Below, piece by piece: positions 1 to 4,756 of a stretch of 5,482 nucleotides of DNA. A model generated the notes under the pieces. The model was not told the origin of the DNA. It ran no database searches and saw only the letters and a list, made by a program, of their open reading frames with translations. Source of the DNA: Caryophanales bacterium UBA2753 (GTDB taxonomy: Bacteria > Bacillota_I > Bacilli_A > RFN20 > CAG-826); contig DEJH01000087.1 of assembly GCA_002353275.1 (NCBI GenBank), forward strand, positions 1 through 5,482, in the 5' to 3' direction. Each line of letters opens with the position of its first letter. Within the stretch, counting starts at the first letter, position 1. A program made the translations under genes and the position numbers.

Positions 1-48
1 ACTTTTGTTCTTGATGATTCTAATTCTATTTTTATTTTATAAAAAGTG

Positions 49-77
49 TTGTTATAAATTGTAAGTTAAGGTAAACT
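49..77 (+). promoter_or_regulatory. Possible sigma-A promoter for the surface protein gene
   Basis: TTGTTA at 49-54 and TAAACT at 72-77 are separated by 17 nt. Each matches the consensus at 4 of 6 positions. The placement suits a leader of about 35 nt before the start codon at 120. In such AT-rich sequence partial matches are common, so this is only a candidate. Confidence 0.3.
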
Positions 78-119
78 ATCAAAAGTCTACATTTATAGAA
101 CTTTCGGGAGGTTTTATTT

Positions 120-1871
120 ATGAGAGCTAAAAGAAAATTATTTTTAACTACCGCATTTGCTGCGCTTTTGGGCGTTGGTGCATTTGCTGGTGTTGCATCT
201 ACTAAAGAAGCTTCTAAAGTTTCTGTTGTTGAAGCTGCTTCTGTATCAAAAACTAGAATTGTATTGGAATTAGAAGATCAATGTTGGTCAACTAGTGATG
301 GCCGCAATCCTACTTTACGTATCTGGGATATCTCAGTTGATGCTTCAATGGAATATTCAAGCGATGTTTCTGCAGAACTCAATGCTGCCAGTGCAATTAA
401 CGATTTTGAAGCTGGAGCTACAAAACGAGTTATTAATGACGATGGATCGATTGACACCGGATTAACTTGGATAAAAGAAGAGAATAGCAAGCGTTATTGG
501 AAAGTTCAACTTCCTTGGTATATCACTGGATTTACTTTTAAATTATATTGCGGAAGTTATTGGGCTGGTGGTGAAAATACCGTTACAAAACATGGTAGCC
601 ATATGCTTTATAACTATGGTTCGTGGAATAGTTGGAATACTTCTTTAGTTCAAGATACTAGTTCCTTGTCAAATACTTATAATGTTACTAATTATACAAT
701 TACTGCTGCTTCTAGCGGTGGAGTATCTGGCGACGGGCATACCGCTCAAGTAAAAGGAAACGGCGGCAGTTATGCAACCTCTGGAAACTATTTTCCACGT
801 CAGAAGATTTCATTAAAAGCTACTGCAGGTACTTATTCTTCATTTGATCATTGGAGTTCTGGCAAAAGTACTTCATCTGCTACAACATATGATTATGTTG
901 GAACAGCTGCAAAGACTTATACCGCAACTTTTGCTGACACAAGATCTAAGTTTACAGTCACTTTCAAGGATGAAGATGGAACCACTTTAGAAACAAAGAG
1001 CAATGTTTATCAAGGATCTTCGGTTTCTCCAACAAGTACACCAACTAAACCAGATGAAGGTGGCAAACAATACACTTTTGATAAATGGAGAGATGCCCAA
1101 GGAAATGATAAAACATCTGCTTTAGCAAATGTTCAATCCGATTTAACTGTTTTTGCTTCATATACCACGTCCTATAAGTCTGGTAGATATGTAGTAGGTA
1201 AATTTGGGGATTGTGATTGGGGTGTTGAAGGTGCTGCATGGTTGCCATCTACTGGTTCTCAATATGAGGGACAAGTTCAATTAGAATTTGGTGATGTGTT
1301 TAAAATTGCATACTATGATGGTTCCGATTTAAGTTCTTATTTTGGATATTCTTGGATATTAGAATCTTGTGGCGCATATCACTACTTTAGTGGTGATGGT
1401 GATAGTGATATTACTTGTTATGCTCGCGGAACATATAATATCTATTTTACAGATAGTGAATACGCATCTGGTAAAAAAATCTCGATTGAGTTGCAAGGAT
1501 CTTTGAATGCAGAGCATTTAGCGGCCAAATTAATGGGTATGGGTGAAAATCCTGGTCACTGTGGTGATAATGATAGATTTCCTGCAATGAAAGCTGTTTA
1601 TCTTGGGTTATCTTCAGCAGAGCAAACTACATTCCAAGGATATGTTTCTTCTGAAACTGCACAATTTAAAAATGCTTATGATAGATATACAGCTTGGGCG
1701 AGAGCATTAGGCGAAAACCCATGGGCTGAAGGAAAGGTTTCTTCTGCAATTGCTTTATTTGGAGAGGCATCTAAAACAACTGGAACTGTAATTATAGTTA
1801 TTGCCATTTCTGCTGTTTCTTTAGCAGCTATTGGCGGATATTTCCTCTTCCGTAAAAAGAAAGAAAACTAA
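120..1871 (+). CDS. Secreted, membrane-anchored surface protein with InlB-type repeats
   Basis: A 583-aa protein that should be exported and held at the outer face of the membrane. Residues 1-28 form a signal peptide (basic MRAKRK, then a hydrophobic Ala/Leu-rich core). Residues 45-180 are a Trp/Tyr-rich domain I do not recognise. Residues 192-273 look like a divergent bacterial repeat domain (aromatic-Gly pattern, FDHW near 242). Residues 278-350 fit an InlB B-repeat (Listeria-Bacteroides repeat), from FTVTFKDEDG to FASY. Residues 355-458 resemble the beta-sandwich carbohydrate-binding modules of starch-binding proteins (VVGKFGDCDW, GDVFKIAYYDG, GTYNIYF). Residues 462-550 are helical, followed by a membrane segment at about 556-577 and a basic RKKKEN tail. 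No LPXTG sorting motif is present, so anchoring is by the membrane segment. GGGAGG at 106-111, 8 nt before the ATG, sets the start. A terminator follows directly. Adhesion or glycan binding is inferred from the domains; no catalytic motif is visible. Confidence 0.9.
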   Translation: MRAKRKLFLTTAFAALLGVGAFAGVASTKEASKVSVVEAASVSKTRIVLELEDQCWSTSDGRNPTLRIWDISVDASMEYSSDVSAELNAASAINDFEAGATKRVINDDGSIDTGLTWIKEENSKRYWKVQLPWYITGFTFKLYCGSYWAGGENTVTKHGSHMLYNYGSWNSWNTSLVQDTSSLSNTYNVTNYTITAASSGGVSGDGHTAQVKGNGGSYATSGNYFPRQKISLKATAGTYSSFDHWSSGKSTSSATTYDYVGTAAKTYTATFADTRSKFTVTFKDEDGTTLETKSNVYQGSSVSPTSTPTKPDEGGKQYTFDKWRDAQGNDKTSALANVQSDLTVFASYTTSYKSGRYVVGKFGDCDWGVEGAAWLPSTGSQYEGQVQLEFGDVFKIAYYDGSDLSSYFGYSWILESCGAYHYFSGDGDSDITCYARGTYNIYFTDSEYASGKKISIELQGSLNAEHLAAKLMGMGENPGHCGDNDRFPAMKAVYLGLSSAEQTTFQGYVSSETAQFKNAYDRYTAWARALGENPWAEGKVSSAIALFGEASKTTGTVIIVIAISAVSLAAIGGYFLFRKKKEN

Positions 1872-1892
1872 TTATTTAATATAATTAAATAA
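1872..1892. repeat. AT-rich perfect inverted repeat after the surface gene
   Basis: TTATTTAAT (1872-1880) and ATTAAATAA (1884-1892) are perfect reverse complements separated by ATA. The repeat starts one base after the stop codon and its right arm overlaps the first two bases of the terminator stem. It could be a 3'-end RNA structure, or simply AT-rich sequence. Confidence 0.5.
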
Positions 1893-1920
1893 GCGGTCCA
1901 TTTGGATCGCTTTTAATTTT
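1891..1920 (+). terminator. Intrinsic terminator of the surface protein gene
   Basis: AAGCGGTCC (1891-1899) pairs with GGATCGCTT (1904-1912) in a 9-bp stem with one G-U pair and an ATTT loop. The T-rich tail TTAATTTT (1913-1920) follows. It lies 20 nt after the stop codon. Confidence 0.9.
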
Positions 1921-1946
1921 AAAAATATTTTTAATATAATTTTATG

Positions 1947-1964
1947 TTATCTATATATAGATAA
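1947..1964. promoter_or_regulatory. 18-bp perfect palindrome upstream of a promoter
   Basis: TTATCTATATATAGATAA is a perfect 18-bp palindrome ending 18 nt before the -35 box at 1983. A symmetric site here could bind a dimeric regulator of the 74-aa gene. The low complexity (A/T with one C and one G) means chance cannot be excluded. Confidence 0.35.
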
Positions 1965-1982
1965 AGTTCTTTTGTATTCCTA

Positions 1983-2010
1983 TTGACTATTTTAAAAAAA
2001 GGACTAGAAT
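1983..2010 (+). promoter_or_regulatory. Sigma-A-type promoter of the 74-aa gene
   Basis: TTGACT (1983-1988) and TAGAAT (2005-2010) are spaced by 16 nt and each matches the consensus at 5 of 6 positions. Transcription would begin near 2016-2018, giving a leader of about 63 nt. This is the best promoter in the window. Confidence 0.7.
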
Positions 2011-2028
2011 AATGTTCTTCATTGGTAA

Positions 2029-2073
2029 TACCTCTCGTCCTAAGCACGACGATAAACTACTGAAAGAGAGGTA
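2029..2073 (+). promoter_or_regulatory. Leader hairpin that can sequester the ribosome binding site
   Basis: TACCTCTC (2029-2036) is the exact reverse complement of GAGAGGTA (2066-2073), which contains the GAGAGG ribosome binding site 8 nt before the ATG at 2080. Folding would hide the site in an 8-bp stem. Within the 29-nt loop, TCGTC (2035-2039) can pair with GACGA (2048-2052). That small hairpin shares bases 2035-2036 with the outer stem, so the two folds partly compete. GGTAATAC also occurs as a direct repeat at 2024-2031 and 2070-2077. Pairing is seen in the sequence; a regulatory role is inferred. Confidence 0.5.
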
Positions 2074-2079
2074 ATACAA

Positions 2080-2304
2080 ATGAAATACTATACCCTTGAA
2101 GCGATTGTTCAGGGAAGACCTGTTAAACTTAAGAGGTCAATGTTCGCCTCTAGAACCGAAGCTATTAACTATATGTTTGATTACTATGAGGAACATTATC
2201 TCTATAATTTACAAGTCAATGATGAATATTCAGTGAACGATAATAAACATTCCATTGAATATTACTGTAACTTCAACAACCGTTTCATTATCACTCGTAA
2301 TTAA
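2080..2304 (+). CDS. Small protein of unknown function (74 aa)
   Basis: I do not recognise a family for this 74-aa protein. It begins with a short likely beta strand (MKYYTLEAIVQGR), then a basic stretch (KLKRSMFASR), a probable helix rich in Tyr and acidic residues at about 26-41 (EAINYMFDYYEEHYLY), and a second strand-rich part rich in Asn and Tyr ending FIITRN. There is no signal peptide or membrane segment, so it is probably a small cytosolic alpha/beta protein. The start is well supported by GAGAGG at 2066-2071 with 8-nt spacing. The gene has its own promoter, a structured leader and its own terminator, so it is a single-gene unit. The group II intron lies directly behind it and does not interrupt it. 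That it is a real gene is likely; its role is unknown. Confidence 0.8.
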   Translation: MKYYTLEAIVQGRPVKLKRSMFASRTEAINYMFDYYEEHYLYNLQVNDEYSVNDNKHSIEYYCNFNNRFIITRN

Positions 2305-2330
2305 TATATAGCAAGTGATTACTATAACTT

Positions 2331-2358
2331 GGCAGTTCTATATGGACTGCCTTTTCTT
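2331..2358 (+). terminator. Intrinsic terminator of the 74-aa gene, group IIC intron target
   Basis: GGCAGTTC (2331-2338) pairs with GGACTGCC (2344-2351) in an 8-bp stem with one U-G pair and a TATAT loop, followed by TTTTCTT (2352-2358). The intron starts at the next base. The hairpin and most of the U-tract are kept, so the terminator should still work, and intron transcription would then depend on read-through. Confidence 0.85.
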
Positions 2359-2835
2359 GTATGACGGGCATGTCATATATCTACGGTTAAAGTCCGAAGG
2401 GAGGTATTTGCCGACCAACCCGATAGCGATTCCCAAAGTGCCTCTAGGTAACTATGCATGAAAAGAAGGGATAGCGAAATCGTGGCCTAACGAATAGAAA
2501 CCTAATATCAAGGCGAATTAAGCGGACAAGTTGACAAGAAGCAACAAAGTCCAAAAGGCAAACGTAAACTTAAATCGTAAATTAGGTAGGTAAACGAGGA
2601 AAGATGTATAACTTATCCCGTGAGGTCCTATAGAGGAGAAATCCTAGAAAAGCGAACTATAGGAAGTCAGCAGAGGTCATAGTACTCAATAGAGGAAGGA
2701 CCAAACAATTTATATCGCTTTAACAAATGTATGTTCTAAGATGTATCCGACAGGAAAATGTATGAGCGTATCTCAAAGAATATCCAACACGTAGGAATTA
2801 AATCTTAGAAGCGGAAAGGAGAAGAAGCGGAAAGT
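2359..2835 (+). ncRNA. Group II intron 5' catalytic RNA (domains I to early IV)
   Basis: This 477-nt stretch has no convincing protein gene. It is the structured 5' part of the intron RNA: domain I with exon-recognition loops, domains II-III, and the 5' side of domain IV leading into the reverse transcriptase gene. Its many short GC-containing helices contrast with the AT-rich flanks. An AAAGGAG (2815-2821) lies 14 nt before the reverse transcriptase ATG. A 12-nt direct repeat AGAAGCGGAAAG (2807-2818 and 2823-2834) surrounds it, so initiation may use the weaker site in the second copy. Confidence 0.8.
2524..2552 (+). ncRNA. Probable EBS1 hairpin of the intron
   Basis: GGAC (2524-2527) pairs with GTCC (2549-2552), and inside it GTTG (2530-2533) pairs with CAAC (2542-2545), leaving an 8-nt loop ACAAGAAG (2534-2541). 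AAGAAG in the loop (2536-2541) can pair with the last six bases of the 5' exon, TTTCTT (2353-2358): five Watson-Crick pairs and one G-U. That is what an exon-binding site 1 needs. A second AAGAAG at 2463-2468 is less clearly in a hairpin loop. Confidence 0.6.
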
Positions 2836-4119
2836 ATGTCTAAATTACTAGACTCGATATTATCCGATAGCAACATTGCCCTAGCTACTAAACAAGTAAA
2901 AGCAAACAAAGGTAGCGGGGGCATTGATAACATTACTATAGAGCAAATTGATGAGTATATGTTAAATAATTGGAATAATATCAAAAAGCAAATCCAAGAA
3001 AGAGCGTACAAACCCTCACCCGTTAGAAGAGTGGAAATTCCTAAACCTAATGGAGGGGTGCGTAATCTTGGTATCCCAACTATTGTCGATAGAATTATCG
3101 AACAAGCAATTACTCAAATACTAAGTCCAATATGCGAACCATATTTTAGTGATTATTCATATGGATTTAGACCAAATCGAAGTTGCGAACAAGCAATAAT
3201 GAGACTATTAGACTTGTTCAATGACGGGTTTATATGGGTGGTTGATATTGATTTAGAGAAGTTCTTCGATAATGTCCCTCAAGATAGACTTATGTCTTTA
3301 GTGCATAACATGATTAACGATGGAGATACGGAATCCCTTATTAGAAAATATCTTCAAGCGGGTGTTATGATTAACGGACAAATTGAAAAGTCAAATCTTG
3401 GTACACCTCAAGGAGGTAACTTATCTCCTTTATTAAGTAACATAATGCTTAATGAACTAGATAAAGAATTAGAATCTAGAAATCTTAACTTTGTTAGATA
3501 TGCGGATGACTGCGTTATCGTAGTCAAATCTCATGCAAGCGCGAACCGAGTTATCCATTCCATAACTTCATGGATAGAAAGAAAGTTAGGATTAAAAGTT
3601 AATATGACAAAAACTCATATAACTACACCTAATAAACTTAAATATCTTGGTTTTGGGTTTTGGAAAGATAATAGTGACCAATACAAAGCAAGACCACATG
3701 AAGATTCTATTCAAAAGTTTAAAAGAGCATTAAAGAAATTATGCGAAAGAAAATGGAGTGTTGACCTCGCCTATCGAATAAAGAAACTAAACGAAGTAAT
3801 AAGAGGGTGGATTAACTATTTTGCTTTAGGATTTATGAGAAGAAGTCTAGAAAAAGAAATAGACCCACATCTTAGGACAATGCTTAGAATTGTTATTTGG
3901 AAGCAGTGGAAGAAACCAAGCAAAAGGGAATGGGGATTAAAGAAACTTGGTATTGATAAGGACTTAGCAAGGCAAACGGCATATATGGGTAATCATTATA
4001 TGTGGATTGTAACTAAGACTTGTGTATCCAGAGCAATTTCAAAAGAAAAACTGACCAAAAAGGGATTAGTCAGTTGTCTAGATTATTACTTACAAAGACA
4101 TGCTTTAAAAGTAAGTTGA
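2836..4119 (+). CDS. ltrA: Group II intron reverse transcriptase/maturase (IIC type)
   Basis: A 427-aa protein that helps the intron RNA splice and copies it into DNA during retrohoming. It resembles in order and length the about 420-aa IIC reverse transcriptases such as GsI-IIC. Residues 1-60 are the N-terminal extension/RT0 (KANKGSGGID at 23-31). RT1 is at 66-92 (VEIPKPNGGVRNLGIPT). RT2 is YSYGFRPNRS (107-116). RT3 is VVDIDLEKFFDNV (135-147), with D137 and D139. RT4 is GTPQGGNLSPLL (189-200). RT5 is RYADD (221-225), with catalytic D224 and D225. RT7 is KYLGFGFW (269-276). The thumb/maturase domain at about 290-390 includes RGWINYF (323-329) and IWKQWKKP (354-361). There is no HNH endonuclease domain, normal for IIC. 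The start matches the family N-terminus. The TGA stop (4117-4119) abuts domain V. No motif is damaged, so it is probably active. Confidence 0.95.
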   Translation: MSKLLDSILSDSNIALATKQVKANKGSGGIDNITIEQIDEYMLNNWNNIKKQIQERAYKPSPVRRVEIPKPNGGVRNLGIPTIVDRIIEQAITQILSPICEPYFSDYSYGFRPNRSCEQAIMRLLDLFNDGFIWVVDIDLEKFFDNVPQDRLMSLVHNMINDGDTESLIRKYLQAGVMINGQIEKSNLGTPQGGNLSPLLSNIMLNELDKELESRNLNFVRYADDCVIVVKSHASANRVIHSITSWIERKLGLKVNMTKTHITTPNKLKYLGFGFWKDNSDQYKARPHEDSIQKFKRALKKLCERKWSVDLAYRIKKLNEVIRGWINYFALGFMRRSLEKEIDPHLRTMLRIVIWKQWKKPSKREWGLKKLGIDKDLARQTAYMGNHYMWIVTKTCVSRAISKEKLTKKGLVSCLDYYLQRHALKVS

Positions 4120-4152
4120 ACCGCGTAATGCCGAACGGCACGTTACGTGGTG
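4119..4152 (+). ncRNA. Group II intron domain V
   Basis: The catalytic hairpin: ACC (4120-4122) with GGT (4149-4151), GCGTAA (4123-4128) with TTACGT (4143-4148), a CG bulge (4141-4142), TGCC (4129-4132) with GGCA (4137-4140), and a GAAC loop. The catalytic triad is CGC (4122-4124), the form used by group IIC introns, rather than AGC. The reverse transcriptase stop codon shares its last base with this domain. Confidence 0.9.
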
Positions 4153-4153
4153 T

Positions 4154-4194
4154 GAGAGGGAGAGGAAATTGTTTAATTTTCCTCCCTACTCGAT
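4154..4194 (+). ncRNA. Group II intron domain VI and 3' splice site
   Basis: A hairpin formed by GAG, AGGG and a purine-rich arm (to about 4170) with a pyrimidine-rich arm (about 4175-4191) around a GTTT loop. On the 3' side CCCT-A-CTC leaves A4188 unpaired, the expected branch-point position. The intron should end at AT (4193-4194), 6 nt after that A. Confidence 0.8.
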
Positions 4195-4213
4195 TGGTTA
4201 TAATAAGGATATA

Positions 4214-4289
4214 TTGACAATTCACTCGCGATGGTTTACTTTAATGATGTGGTTGTGGCCTTAACCCCTTGGGCTAGGGCCTTTAATTA
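4214..4289 (+). other. Possible short rightward transcript: -35 box plus hairpin with weak T-tract
   Basis: A perfect TTGACA (4214-4219) lies just beyond the intron. The -10 is poor: TACTTT at 17-nt spacing, or TTTAAT (4240-4245) at 20 nt. Downstream, GGCCTTA (4257-4263) pairs with TAGGGCC (4275-4281), with inner CCC (4265-4267) and GGG (4271-4273), followed by TTTAATTAT. This would give an RNA of about 40 nt, antisense to the end of the 24-codon hydrophobic frame on the other strand. The hairpin is clear; the promoter is doubtful. Confidence 0.25.
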
Positions 4290-4335
4290 TGCTGGCGAGC
4301 AGACACAATAGGAACAGAATTAGTAATGTTTCCAT
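4261..4335 (-). CDS. Candidate 24-aa hydrophobic membrane peptide
   Basis: An ATG (4335-4333) preceded by GGAGG (4348-4344) with 8-nt spacing opens a 24-codon frame ending TAA. The peptide starts METLLILFLLCLLASIIK, then a short polar Gly/Pro tail with one Arg (GPSPRG). Residues 3-17 would form a short single membrane span. It is the last readable frame of the leftward gene string. Small type I toxins, small regulatory membrane peptides and minor coat proteins of filamentous phages all look like this, and the sequence does not decide between them. The strong ribosome binding site and uniform hydrophobicity argue for a real gene; the short length argues for caution. An alternative ATG 8 nt upstream lies inside the Shine-Dalgarno region, in another frame. 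Confidence 0.45.
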   Translation of the reverse strand: METLLILFLLCLLASIIKGPSPRG

Positions 4336-4361
4336 ACGTCATTCCTCCATTCACATTCCTT

Positions 4362-4433
4362 CTAAGCAGTTTTCACTACCGAAGATATAGAAGCAAGACC
4401 AACAAAGAACATTCTCTTCAGTAAGCTACTCAC
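4362..4433 (-). CDS. Candidate 23-aa hydrophobic peptide, GTG start
   Basis: A GTG directly after a TAA opens 23 codons ending TAG: (M)SSLLKRMFFVGLASISSVV then KTA. An internal ATG would give a 16-aa version starting MFFVGL. The peptide is moderately hydrophobic with basic residues before the core. Only a short AGG lies upstream, so initiation is poorly supported. It is in the same frame as the two preceding short segments, from which it is separated only by a stop codon, so it may instead be the tail of a decayed gene. Confidence 0.2.
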   Translation of the reverse strand: MSSLLKRMFFVGLASISSVVKTA

Positions 4434-4544
4434 TTACCTAATATAAGTTGATTTAGACAATTTCCCATCTTTACCAACTGTCTTAAAGCAAGCATTATCT
4501 GGAAGTTGTTTTAATGTAGTTTCTCCAGAGAAGCTTTTACTTAC
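4434..4544 (-). pseudogene. Open 36-codon stretch behind an in-frame stop, possible gene remnant
   Basis: Directly after the TAA of the 14-codon Lys-rich frame, and in the same frame, 36 sense codons run to the next TAA: VSKSFSGETTLKQLPDNACF, then a second half ending KLSKSTYIR. The composition looks protein-like rather than random, and no ATG, GTG or TTG near its beginning could start it alone. The simplest reading is that it once continued from MSKLKAKKHKAKSK and was cut off by a single AAA-to-TAA change. Chance openness of 36 codons is also possible. I do not recognise the sequence. Confidence 0.3.
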
Positions 4545-4589
4545 TTATTTGCTTTTAGCTTTATGTTTTTTTGCTTTTAACTTAGACAT
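4545..4589 (-). CDS. Lys-rich 14-aa peptide, or start of a truncated gene
   Basis: The ATG overlaps the stop codon of the 55-aa gene in a TAATG junction. GGGAGG (4605-4600) lies 10 nt upstream, so initiation here is well supported. The frame encodes MSKLKAKKHKAKSK and stops at TAA. With seven lysines and one histidine it resembles the basic ends of its two upstream neighbours and could bind nucleic acid. The good start signal but very short product suggests either a true mini-protein or the surviving start of a gene broken by the TAA. Confidence 0.4.
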   Translation of the reverse strand: MSKLKAKKHKAKSK

Positions 4590-4756
4590 TATTTATTAGC
4601 CTCCCACAAAGTTCTTTTTTGCTTTTTAGTTAACAATTTATCCATATTAGTTTGTGACATAACACAAGTTAGATGATATTTAGCTTCTTGCTTTGTTTTC
4701 GCGCTTTTTCTTAAACGCATATGTGCTTTGTTACTTCTTTTTACTTTTTTTTGCAT
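4589..4756 (-). CDS. Small very basic protein (55 aa), unknown function
   Basis: A 55-aa protein with 17 Lys/Arg against 3 acidic residues, from MQKKVKRSNKAHMRLRK to TKKQKRTLWEANK, with a more neutral middle (YHLTCVMSQTNMDKLL). No family recognised; nucleic-acid binding is inferred only from charge. I chose the ATG at 4756-4754 because AAAGGAG (4769-4763) lies 6 nt upstream. The frame stays open to an ATG at 4879, but that extension overlaps the 172-aa gene, has a different composition and lacks a good ribosome binding site. It overlaps the end of the 172-aa gene by 26 nt in another frame, and its TAA overlaps the next ATG (TAATG). Both overlaps imply translational coupling. Confidence 0.65.
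   Translation of the reverse strand: MQKKVKRSNKAHMRLRKSAKTKQEAKYHLTCVMSQTNMDKLLTKKQKRTLWEANK

Larger units (their letters stand above)
2359..4194 (+). mobile_element. Complete group IIC intron
   Basis: A self-splicing retroelement of about 1836 nt. The 5' end GTATG (2359) is followed by a domain I hairpin, ATGAC (2361-2365) with GTCAT (2372-2376), and by CGG...AGTCCG, matching the 5' layout of introns that encode this type of reverse transcriptase. The 427-aa reverse transcriptase lies in domain IV. Domain V (4119-4152) and domain VI (about 4154-4191) follow, and the 3' end is placed at the AT of CTCGAT (4193-4194). Insertion just behind a terminator hairpin is the known target preference of group IIC introns. 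Every part needed for splicing and retrohoming appears intact. The 3' boundary could be off by 1-2 nt because the empty site is not available. The exact limits of domains II and III were not resolved. Confidence 0.9.

Noticed and set aside
278..490. 70-codon leftward open frame inside the surface protein gene
   Set aside because: It lies antisense to a well-supported coding sequence, has no ribosome binding site and its product resembles nothing.
1045..1248. 67-codon leftward open frame
   Set aside because: Antisense shadow of the surface gene, His/Gln-rich by reverse reading, no start signal.
1830..1871. Sortase (LPXTG) anchor on the surface protein
   Set aside because: No LPXTG or close variant precedes the membrane segment; only the hydrophobic span and basic tail are present.
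1921..1932. AAAAATATTTTT palindrome
   Set aside because: A pure A/T 12-mer directly behind a terminator tail in AT-rich sequence, too simple to support as a site.
2805..3011. 68-codon leftward open frame at the reverse transcriptase start
   Set aside because: Antisense to the intact reverse transcriptase and intron RNA, without a ribosome binding site.
2836..4119. Reverse transcriptase of a retron, diversity-generating element or CRISPR-associated system
   Set aside because: Domain order, thumb/maturase region and flanking domains V and VI identify a group II intron; there are no template/variable repeats, msr/msd-like RNA or CRISPR repeats in the window.
4020..4217. 65-codon rightward open frame over domains V and VI
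   Set aside because: It is out of frame with the reverse transcriptase and crosses conserved intron RNA structure that explains the sequence better.
4231..4311. 26-codon rightward frame starting MVYFNDVVVALTPW
   Set aside because: No ribosome binding site, and it crosses the hairpin at 4257-4281; openness this short is expected by chance.
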